Below are positions 5,655 through 10,928 of a stretch of DNA of 44,605 nucleotides, piece after piece (position 1 is the first letter of the stretch; each line of letters starts with the position of its first letter). Under the pieces are notes generated by a model. The model worked only from the letters and a program-made list of their open reading frames with translations, ran no database searches and was not told where the DNA came from. The stretch lies in the IMG/VR virus record IMGVR_UViG_3300021368_001032, positions 1-44,605 of that record, one strand, 5' to 3'. A program made the translations under genes and the position numbers. Origin of the DNA: a virus.

Positions 5655-6369
5655 GTTCTAGAATTGGACTATGGGTGCGTTGTTGAGTTGTCTTAATATA
5701 ATTCTCATCAATCTCATATCCTATCCAGTTTCTGTTAAGATCTTGTGCGACCTTTGCTGTTGTTCCGCTGCCCATAAATGGGTCAAGAATAGTATCACCA
5801 ACCTGAGTAGTAAGTTGGATGCAATTCTTGACAACTTGCTCAGGGAATGGTGCTGGGTGTTGTTTCTGTCGTTCAGGACTGATCACCCATACTTCACTCT
5901 TATATGCAGGATCTACAGCGTCACGATATACTCTCGGTTTCTTTTTACAGAACCAATAGATATGCTCTGTGCATGGCACAAGTACATCGTTCCTGATATT
6001 TGGTGAGTTGCGTCTATCCCAGATGATAAGTTGATAGAGTTGAGCATCACTCTGACTGATGAAGTCTGTTGGTAGATAACATCGGTTCTTGTATCTTCTA
6101 GGTTTATGATTGAAGAAGATAGAACCATCGGGTTTAATCACACGATGACATTCATTCAAGAATTCTATCATCCATGCCTGATATTGATCCTCGGGCATGT
6201 TATCACCATAAGATGAATAGTCAATCTGAAACTTACCCCAGATCTGATTGCCAGGTGTAACTTTACCTAGCAATCCTTTCTTATTATATGGTGGTGATGT
6301 GATGATGCAATCAATAGAACTCTCATCGAGTTCTTTCATGCCATCAATGCAATCTTTGTTGATGATCAT
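5638..6369 (-). CDS. beta-class DNA methyltransferase (N6-adenine or N4-cytosine, 243 aa)
   Basis: The catalytic motif TSPPYN (24-29) lies near the N-terminus. The AdoMet-binding motif LDPFMGSGTT lies near residue 205, followed by GYEIDENY. This order (catalytic motif before the cofactor motif) is that of beta-class amino-methyltransferases. It would methylate an adenine or cytosine exocyclic amine in DNA; the target sequence cannot be read. Its ATG overlaps the stop of the 208-aa gene upstream (6366-6369), so the two are translationally coupled. That could mean a restriction-modification-like pair, or simply a solitary phage methyltransferase next to an unrelated gene. Confidence 0.9.
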   Translation of the reverse strand: MIINKDCIDGMKELDESSIDCIITSPPYNKKGLLGKVTPGNQIWGKFQIDYSSYGDNMPEDQYQAWMIEFLNECHRVIKPDGSIFFNHKPRRYKNRCYLPTDFISQSDAQLYQLIIWDRRNSPNIRNDVLVPCTEHIYWFCKKKPRVYRDAVDPAYKSEVWVISPERQKQHPAPFPEQVVKNCIQLTTQVGDTILDPFMGSGTTAKVAQDLNRNWIGYEIDENYIKTTQQRTHSPILELVQDA

Positions 6370-6992
6370 ACAAACAGGTTACGGTGAATGTGCCACAGAA
6401 CATTGTAGCGATTGCTCAGTTTCTTTTTACCTTCACGCTGAAAGTGAAAGTAACTCTTACCTTCAGCATTTTTCAGGTGAATACCACCACGAAGGAACAC
6501 CCATTGAGCATCCTTGATCTTATCACAGATCTGCTGATAGGTCAATTCTAGTTCTTCATTATTTTTTGTATTTTTAATTACAACAGAGGTAATGTCATAC
6601 CCATTGCGTACAATTAAATCTATAACTTTTTCCTTGTTTGTATCAAGGAACTTTTTGAAGGCATCAACCTGCACAGAATCGATCTGTTTAATGGTGCGAC
6701 GATCCTTGCCATTGTAGTTGTAACCCTCACTGCCACAAAAATGAGAGATAAACTCAGCAGCATCACCGCTGATGTTCATCATCTTGATGAAATGTTTCTG
6801 TGTTGTGAGGTGAACCTGTGTAGAAGATCCTGACATGTTCTTGATGCTCTTATTGTTAACACCATCAGTTCCATCAATCTTGGTGCGAGAACCTCCAATC
6901 TGTGTCAGACCGTGAGCATCACAAACCTCCTTTTCTTTAATGTCAGAATACTCCTCTCTGATCTTGTATCCTTGTTCAGCAGTGAGTGGCAT
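6366..6992 (-). CDS. candidate nuclease partner of the methyltransferase (208 aa)
   Basis: I do not recognise this with certainty. The protein begins MPLTAEQGYKIREEYSDIKE. It has a segment TKIDGTDGVNNKSIKN (residues 37-52) that could be a D-(n)-SxK variant of the PD-(D/E)XK nuclease core (D40...S49-I-K51), followed by SSTQVHLTTQKHF. The C-terminal part is basic (EGKSYFHFQREGKKKLSNR). The product has a size usual for a type II restriction enzyme and is coupled to a DNA methyltransferase. The nuclease call is inference from context and this motif. The unit is bounded by a terminator upstream and a fresh promoter downstream, like a cassette. Confidence 0.55.
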   Translation of the reverse strand: MPLTAEQGYKIREEYSDIKEKEVCDAHGLTQIGGSRTKIDGTDGVNNKSIKNMSGSSTQVHLTTQKHFIKMMNISGDAAEFISHFCGSEGYNYNGKDRRTIKQIDSVQVDAFKKFLDTNKEKVIDLIVRNGYDITSVVIKNTKNNEELELTYQQICDKIKDAQWVFLRGGIHLKNAEGKSYFHFQREGKKKLSNRYNVLWHIHRNLFV

Positions 6993-7014
6993 TGCTTTGT
7001 TTTAACTGTTGATA

Positions 7015-7055
7015 ATATAAACGACAAAAGCACCCCTGTGTGGGGTGCTGTGCAG
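7015..7055 (-). promoter_or_regulatory. probable promoter of the nuclease-candidate/methyltransferase unit
   Basis: Minus strand: CTGCACA (7049-7055) and TATATT (7015-7020) are separated as in the other early promoters. No good -35 is seen because the terminator stem occupies the spacer. The gene starts 23 nt past the -10. The assignment rests mainly on the box geometry. Confidence 0.35.
7025..7050 (-). terminator. intrinsic terminator after the 53-aa gene
   Basis: A perfect stem AGCACCCC/GGGGTGCT with a short ACACA-type loop is followed on the minus strand by TTTTG. It lies 18 nt after the stop of the 53-aa gene and insulates the nuclease-candidate/methyltransferase unit from the genes upstream. 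Confidence 0.7.
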
Positions 7056-7067
7056 GTTGTTTGATTG

Positions 7068-7229
7068 TCACATAGGATAAACATCCCAACCTGAATGTTT
7101 TGGCACCATATGTTCAATTACATGCTGAACATTGTCAATACCAAATACAACTACTTCTTGTTGTGAGTAAAACCCATTCTTTGCTTTTGGTTTATTCCAT
7201 ACAATTTTGTAGCGATCGGTTGTGTTCAA
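7068..7229 (-). CDS. hypothetical protein (53 aa) with TTG start
   Basis: The frame has no ATG near its start. I use TTG at 7227-7229, which overlaps the TGA of the 60-aa gene (TTGA) and is preceded by GGGAGG at good spacing. The product reads MNTTDRYKIVWNKPKAKNGF, then YSQQEVVVFGIDNVQHVIEH, ending GWDVYPM. It is a small alpha/beta-looking protein. No family was recognised. A terminator follows it. Confidence 0.6.
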   Translation of the reverse strand: MNTTDRYKIVWNKPKAKNGFYSQQEVVVFGIDNVQHVIEHMVPKHSGWDVYPM

Positions 7230-7408
7230 TAGATGACCTCCCAGTCAGGATCGTTTTTTGGATCAACCCAGAATGTTATTCCGGTTGTTGGACATGCTAA
7301 CCTCCACTTATCATGACGCTCATCAACATACATGTGAGGGCGTCGTTTAAGATGATAAGTGAAGATTTCGTTTGCTGCTCTACTCTTAGGTTTAACTTTG
7401 ACTCTCAT
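7226..7408 (-). CDS. basic hypothetical protein (60 aa)
   Basis: ATG 7408 overlaps the TGA of the upstream gene (ATGA). The protein is Lys/Arg-rich at the start (MRVKVKPKSRAANEIFTYHL), with HMYVDERHDKWRLACPTTG in the middle, and ends DPDWEVIY. It could be a small nucleic-acid-binding protein; no family was recognised. Its last codons carry the ribosome-binding site of the TTG-started gene that follows. Confidence 0.6.
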   Translation of the reverse strand: MRVKVKPKSRAANEIFTYHLKRRPHMYVDERHDKWRLACPTTGITFWVDPKNDPDWEVIY

Positions 7409-7536
7409 CTAATTTCAGCGAGGACATCGTAAATTGCATCTTCATCTGTACCAATAACAGATGAAATCCATTCATCTTCTGGAACTTGAATCATGTCATT
7501 GTCGTCCCAGGTTACATCAAACTGCTCATCGTACAT
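7405..7536 (-). CDS. acidic hypothetical protein (43 aa, start uncertain)
   Basis: The preferred start is MYDEQFDVTWDDNDM (ATG 7536), with GGAGG 11 nt upstream. An ATG at 7554 (MEDSVN...) in the same frame is possible. The frame is open further still, but that part is the shadow of the upstream gene. The product is strongly acidic and ends AIYDVLAEIR; a small decoy or inhibitor is conceivable but unproven. Its stop overlaps the next ATG. Confidence 0.5.
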   Translation of the reverse strand: MYDEQFDVTWDDNDMIQVPEDEWISSVIGTDEDAIYDVLAEIR

Positions 7537-7702
7537 GTTGACCGAATCCTCCATTTTGTTCATTGTAAAAGCGTTTTTGTAGGTCAAGAAACTTTGCTCG
7601 TTTCTGTTTAAGCATCTTAAGTTCCTCCTCATTGTATAGATGAGGATTCTTTAGTGCTTTGTTGATGTTTTTGATGATGTTAATTTGCTTGCGTGAACTC
7701 AT
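7526..7702 (-). CDS. basic hypothetical protein (58 aa)
   Basis: From ATG 7702 the minus strand reads MSSRKQINIIKNINKALKNP, then a Lys/Glu-rich helix (EEELKMLKQKRAKFLDLQKR), ending GGFGQHVR. It is a basic, probably helical protein. It is the first gene of a four-gene overlapping run (58, 43, 60 and 53 aa) behind the promoter at 7736-7777. No family was recognised. Confidence 0.55.
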   Translation of the reverse strand: MSSRKQINIIKNINKALKNPHLYNEEELKMLKQKRAKFLDLQKRFYNEQNGGFGQHVR

Positions 7703-7735
7703 GGTGACATGCGAAAGATTTGCTTTGACTCTGTT

Positions 7736-7777
7736 AGTATTGCACAGATGATTTGCTGTGTCAAGATTCCTGTGCCA
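7736..7777 (-). promoter_or_regulatory. early sigma-70 promoter with TGGCACA box
   Basis: Minus strand: TGGCACA (7771-7777), 6 nt, TTGACA (7759-7764), 17 nt, extended -10 TGC-AATACT (7736-7741), then AACAGAGTCAAAG. It drives the overlapping small-gene run that ends at the terminator near 7.03 kb. Confidence 0.65.
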
Positions 7778-7778
7778 G

Positions 7779-8390
7779 TTATTTAGGTGTCACAGGAGCA
7801 ACTTGAAAATTGAGACTAAATGTGATACGAGTTTTAGTCCCTCGATGTGGTGACACTAAGTGATGATAATGTGATGGGAAGATAAGTATATCTCCCTGCT
7901 GAATACTGGGTTTAGTTGTTTGTTGTGTTGGTGATTTAATAGTATCACTCAACCCCTGCATTTGATATGCAGAATGTTCTGTATTGTAGAACATAAACTC
8001 ACAACCATCGTCATCATTTAGAGTATGGAAGTATACCATACTCAGGTTAGATGTTGGTGTGCAGTGATCATGAACTTCCTGAGAATCTCCTGGTTCATAA
8101 CGATTTGCCCAGGCATTTTGTGGCAGGATTTCTATATCACATGCTGCACCAACATTGTCAATGAACTCATCCCATACTGGTTGCAACATATCTAACCAAG
8201 ATGTCCAAGGTTCTCCACCTTGAGGCATCTTTTGCCATGATGATTGCACAGTACAATTCCATGCAGGAGGTTGATGGAAATTGTTATCATTACTCAAAAG
8301 TTTAGAGAACATGTCAACAGTTTTTTGCTGTTGTTCTTCACCTAAGGTAGTTTGAAAATACCATTTAGGACAAAATACTTGTAGGGTCAT
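7779..8390 (-). CDS. 2-oxoglutarate/Fe(II)-dependent oxygenase-like protein (203 aa)
   Basis: The double-stranded beta-helix signature is visible: EVHDHCTPTSNLSMVYF (H107-D108-H109), then GDILIFPSHYHHLV, and RITFSLNF at the C-terminus. This resembles the putative 2OG-Fe(II) oxygenase group in which a His-rich motif precedes an LS-x-VYF strand. Substrate is unknown; cyanophage members may hydroxylate proteins or nucleic acid. The first iron motif reads H-D-H rather than the classic H-x-D, so which residues bind iron is uncertain. It is translationally coupled to the 63-aa gene (ATGA, 8387-8390). It is one of three such oxygenases in the window. Confidence 0.75.
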   Translation of the reverse strand: MTLQVFCPKWYFQTTLGEEQQQKTVDMFSKLLSNDNNFHQPPAWNCTVQSSWQKMPQGGEPWTSWLDMLQPVWDEFIDNVGAACDIEILPQNAWANRYEPGDSQEVHDHCTPTSNLSMVYFHTLNDDDGCEFMFYNTEHSAYQMQGLSDTIKSPTQQTTKPSIQQGDILIFPSHYHHLVSPHRGTKTRITFSLNFQVAPVTPK

Positions 8391-8578
8391 TTATATAATT
8401 CAGATAGGTGCAACTTCTCCACAATGTTTGATACTTCCTTCATATGTCTAAGATATGCAGGAGTACCAATTAAATGCTCACCATAGTATTTTCTTTGAAG
8501 ATTCTCCACATATAAAATGAGGGCATCTTTTAACACTATTTTTTCCTCTCTAGATAGGATGGCGGAATGTGGCATCAT
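8387..8578 (-). CDS. hypothetical helical protein (63 aa)
   Basis: Two adjacent ATGs (MMPHSAILSREEKIVL) could start it. The product is helical with alternating charged residues (KDALILYVENLQRKYYGEHL) and ends LHLSELYK. Its TGA overlaps the ATG of the oxygenase downstream. A regulatory or partner role for that oxygenase is possible from the coupling only. No family was recognised. Confidence 0.6.
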   Translation of the reverse strand: MMPHSAILSREEKIVLKDALILYVENLQRKYYGEHLIGTPAYLRHMKEVSNIVEKLHLSELYK

Positions 8579-8587
8579 GGTTGGTCA

Positions 8588-8761
8588 TCAGCGACGGAGT
8601 GTGTTGCAATAGTCTAGTACATACTGACGAATATACATCAGTTCGTGATAACATTTTTGATTATGAGCACACTGACGCAATTTATGGTCAGGTTTGAGAA
8701 CGGACTCGATAAAGAGATCGAGTCCACGATTGAATTTAACTTCTTGTGATTCGTGATCCAT
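8588..8761 (-). CDS. hypothetical protein (57 aa)
   Basis: The frame runs from ATG 8761, with a GGAG ribosome-binding site about 5 nt upstream, to TGA 8588. It reads MDHESQEVKFNRGLDLFIES, then VLKPDHKLRQCAHNQKCYHE, ending DYCNTLRR. Three Cys and several His residues could bind a metal, but the spacing matches no motif I know. It lies in the dense small-gene run between the 2OG oxygenase and the promoter at 9.3 kb. Confidence 0.6.
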   Translation of the reverse strand: MDHESQEVKFNRGLDLFIESVLKPDHKLRQCAHNQKCYHELMYIRQYVLDYCNTLRR

Positions 8762-8763
8762 CT

Positions 8764-8925
8764 TTACTCCTGAACGGTGTAATCCATGTCATAGTCTACA
8801 CTAGATTCATCATCAAATTCAATCTCTTCATGAAAAGTTTCTATTTCAATACCACCCAGTGTCGGTGTCAGTTTCTGGATCAAATTTCCTTCCTTTACGG
8901 TTTGATTTGGATTGGTAATTGTCAT
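8764..8925 (-). CDS. acidic hypothetical protein, start uncertain (53 aa)
   Basis: The tail of this frame (IEIETFHEEIEFDDESSVDY, ending DYTVQE) is acidic and carries the GGAG for the next gene, so it looks coding. The chosen ATG at 8925 (MTITNPNQTVKEG) lies 80 nt inside the preceding 65-aa gene in another frame. The open frame goes on to 9021, but that part is probably a shadow. A non-ATG start just after the 65-aa stop is the alternative. Confidence 0.4.
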   Translation of the reverse strand: MTITNPNQTVKEGNLIQKLTPTLGGIEIETFHEEIEFDDESSVDYDMDYTVQE

Positions 8926-9043
8926 AGTTTTCGTCTGCCCATGTTGATCGATTGGTTCCACCTTTTTGACGCTTATCTCGAATGGATTTGCCAGGTGAGT
9001 AGTAACCTCGTTCGTTACCACCGCGTCGAAATGTCTTACCCAT
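8846..9043 (-). CDS. small basic cyanophage protein (65 aa)
   Basis: It begins MGKTFRRGGNERGYYSPGKS and continues IRDKRQKGGTNRSTWADENY, ending DTDTGWY. The Arg/Gly/Lys-rich start followed by an acidic end recalls, from memory, small basic proteins widespread in T4-like cyanophages; function is unknown, nucleic-acid binding is plausible. The start lacks a clear ribosome-binding site. It overlaps the next gene in a different frame. Confidence 0.6.
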   Translation of the reverse strand: MGKTFRRGGNERGYYSPGKSIRDKRQKGGTNRSTWADENYDNYQSKSNRKGRKFDPETDTDTGWY

Positions 9044-9084
9044 TTTTAAGATGATGAAGTAAAAATAAACTACAATAATATGTA

Positions 9085-9291
9085 TCAGTCTACATCTTTG
9101 TAGATGGAGCGATACTCTCGCTCGTCAGTCTCTGGCACAGGATGTACCTGAGTGTGCAGTTCTTCAAAGCAGTAACCTACACCTTTCAGGAAGTCTTGAG
9201 TCTTTTCAACAACATCCTGAAGGTACTCAGTCTCGAACTTTTTAGTGGTCACAGTATCTTCATCGTTGCAGATGAAAGTGAATTGAGGCAT
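9085..9291 (-). CDS. conserved small cyanophage protein (68 aa)
   Basis: It begins MPQFTFICNDEDTVTTKKFE. It has a helical centre with DFLKGVGYCFEEL and an acidic end (PETDEREYRSIYKDVD). The layout of a beta strand, a T-rich turn, then FLKGxGY resembles small proteins found in many cyanomyoviruses; I cannot name a function. The start is supported by a CGGAGA ribosome-binding site 5 nt upstream. It is the first gene of the early region after the terminator/promoter at 9.3 kb. Confidence 0.7.
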   Translation of the reverse strand: MPQFTFICNDEDTVTTKKFETEYLQDVVEKTQDFLKGVGYCFEELHTQVHPVPETDEREYRSIYKDVD

Positions 9292-9314
9292 GGTTCTCCG
9301 TTGAATACCTAAGT

Positions 9315-9355
9315 ATTATAGCATAAAAAAAGGGGGTTCAATACCCCCTGTGCCA
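9315..9355 (-). promoter_or_regulatory. early promoter embedded in the terminator, with TGGCACA box
   Basis: Minus strand: TGGCACA (9349-9355), 7 nt, TTGAAC (9336-9341), 15 nt, extended -10 TGC-TATAAT (9315-9320). The -35 lies in the loop side of the terminator hairpin that ends the fibre operon. It drives the first early genes. Confidence 0.6.
9325..9349 (-). terminator. intrinsic terminator at the late/early boundary
   Basis: Minus strand: stem GGGGGT/ACCCCC with loop ATTGA, followed by seven T. It lies about 25 nt past the stop of the 238-aa fibre protein and closes the late block. Confidence 0.85.
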
Positions 9356-9373
9356 CTTATTTTAACTGTCACA

Positions 9374-10090
9374 TCAAGCAATGGCAGTGATTGTCAGCGT
9401 AGGTCTACAAGGCGTGTCAGTTCCACTACCATCAGTCCATTCATTCTTGTGCAGAATTACTTCATAACTGCCGTTATATTCTCTACCACGAACTCTTAAG
9501 GTTTTGGGTGATGTCCATGTTTGGAACTCTGCTTCCGAAGCATTTGTGCTACCAGTACCAATTTTGATGACATATTCCATAGTTACATGTAAACCAGCAT
9601 GGTGCCAGTTTGTTGATGCATAGTTAGAAGAATATGTTCTAAATGCTCTAGTTACACTAGTTCCATCAATTTCAAACCTATAGTGTGAAATACCAGAGTT
9701 CTCGTTTACATCCAACTTGAATGCATATCTATAGTGAACTCTAGTAGTTCCTGCTGGTGGAGTATATGCGATCTCACTACCATTAGCAACCGTATAACTG
9801 GTAGTTAATGCTTGGTTTGCTGTTACATTAGCAACATTATATGTACCTGAAAGCACTGTGACAGCATCACCATCACAACTACTTGCAAGTTGTTCAATGA
9901 TTGTGCCTGGTCTAATAATGGTTTCTAAAGTAGCATAAGTGGTAGAATCTACACTACCATCTGCTTTAAGAAACTGACTAGATGTTCCTCCACTTTTTAC
10001 AATACTATCACCAGTCACCGCACCAGTAGTTGTCACGGTGTTTGCTTGCACTGAAGTTACATTACCAATTCCAGCATTTAGTTGTGACAT
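9374..10090 (-). CDS. tail-fibre-like virion protein (238 aa)
   Basis: The N-terminus MSQLNAGIGNVTSVQANTVT shares the MSQLN-type leader of the other fibre genes to its right. It is followed by the phage-fibre phrase SQFLKADGSVDSTTYATL, typical of trimeric tail-fibre repeats. The C-terminal half is beta-rich (VHYRYAFKLDVNENSGISHY) and ends PTLTITAIA; it is probably a receptor-binding or fibre-tip domain. It has its own late promoter inside the upstream gene's end, is followed by the terminator, and is the last late gene in this direction. Confidence 0.75.
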   Translation of the reverse strand: MSQLNAGIGNVTSVQANTVTTTGAVTGDSIVKSGGTSSQFLKADGSVDSTTYATLETIIRPGTIIEQLASSCDGDAVTVLSGTYNVANVTANQALTTSYTVANGSEIAYTPPAGTTRVHYRYAFKLDVNENSGISHYRFEIDGTSVTRAFRTYSSNYASTNWHHAGLHVTMEYVIKIGTGSTNASEAEFQTWTSPKTLRVRGREYNGSYEVILHKNEWTDGSGTDTPCRPTLTITAIA

Positions 10091-10099
10091 GAAATTATC

Positions 10100-10438
10100 C
10101 TACTGTTCTTCATCTTTATTTATCTTCTTAACTTGTTTATTACTCCACAATGCAAATAAGATGATAGATGCATACAGCAGAGTATCATCTAACATGACAA
10201 GAAAGAATATAACTGAACCGCCATACTTGATAAAATCAGGCAGAGGAGAGATGATCTTGGCAAATACTTTACGATATGATTTCTCAAACTTAAAGTAACC
10301 AAGGGCACCAAGTGTAACTACAAACTCACTGTATGGGATAACAAAATACAGTGACAAAATAATAAACAAGGGCCAATAATGCCGCTCAGGGATCTTAGCG
10401 ATCAGGTGAACATAACGTTTTACAAAATTCTTAAACAT
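10100..10438 (-). CDS. membrane protein with two transmembrane segments (112 aa)
   Basis: A basic N-terminus (MFKNFVKRYVHLIAKIPERH) is followed by a first hydrophobic stretch (YWPLFIILSLYFVIPYSEF). After an amphipathic loop comes a second stretch (GGSVIFFLVMLDDTLLYAS, continuing ILFALW) and a charged tail NKQVKKINKDEEQ. It overlaps the 2OG oxygenase gene by 8 nt. Size and topology would suit a holin or an inner-membrane accessory protein; nothing in sequence proves that. Confidence 0.65.
   Translation of the reverse strand: MFKNFVKRYVHLIAKIPERHYWPLFIILSLYFVIPYSEFVVTLGALGYFKFEKSYRKVFAKIISPLPDFIKYGGSVIFFLVMLDDTLLYASIILFALWSNKQVKKINKDEEQ
10117..10124 (-). promoter_or_regulatory. late promoter GATAAATA of the 238-aa fibre gene
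   Basis: The minus-strand octamer GATAAATA lies 26 nt upstream of the ATG, inside the last codons of the membrane-protein gene. It fits the T4-like late consensus nnTAAATA. Confidence 0.6.
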
Positions 10439-10928
10439 AGTTGAAGTTAATTACAATACGAAATTCTTTGTCGGTTGTGTTAGTTCCTGTGTGTCTGATT
10501 GAATTGGGAAATGTGACAAGTCTATTTGCTACAGATTCAACCTTTGTCCCATCCTCAAACTTAGTATATCCATCACATGGAGTTATGTATAGGATAGATG
10601 TCTTTAAGTAAGGACGATCTTCAGCATCTAAAACATCAACATGCATACCATGTTCAACGATGGTATCACCACCCATGACAAGATTTGCTTTGATTTTAAT
10701 TATTGCACAGGGTTGAATTTTCTGTAGGACAGGATACACGAGTTCAATACTGTTGTCAATTGGTGCATGTCTTGCATAAAACATGTGAACCAATTGTGCA
10801 TTGCGATTGTAATTTTCTGGTGTATCATCTACAATTTCAGATAATGTCCAATTAAGAACAGAACTGGTCATCCCCCGGTATATCATATTAAATGTATCTG
10901 GTGGGAGAAAATTGTCTACGACATTCAT
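10431..10928 (-). CDS. 2-oxoglutarate/Fe(II) oxygenase (165 aa)
   Basis: The iron-binding facial triad is visible: EHGMHVDVL (H96-x-D98) and a distal His in FPNSIRHTGTN (H146). FRIVINFNYV (R157) probably carries the 2-oxoglutarate-binding Arg. The length is that of the minimal prolyl-4-hydroxylase-like jelly roll. It follows the U32-like/methyltransferase fusion with a 4-nt overlap and precedes a membrane protein, all in the tail-fibre block. Modification of a tail protein or host surface is an inference from position. Function in cyanophages is otherwise unknown. Confidence 0.85.
   Translation of the reverse strand: MNVVDNFLPPDTFNMIYRGMTSSVLNWTLSEIVDDTPENYNRNAQLVHMFYARHAPIDNSIELVYPVLQKIQPCAIIKIKANLVMGGDTIVEHGMHVDVLDAEDRPYLKTSILYITPCDGYTKFEDGTKVESVANRLVTFPNSIRHTGTNTTDKEFRIVINFNYV

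Noticed and set aside
4302-5696. 464-codon open frame on the plus strand
   Set aside because: It lies opposite the helicase. Its translation has no motif, and composition is that of a complement shadow, while the minus frame has full helicase motifs.
7780-7787. Late-promoter-like CCTAAATA at the end of the 2OG oxygenase gene
   Set aside because: It comes from an AAA-TAA codon pair, lies far from the next ATG, and that gene already has a sigma-70 promoter.
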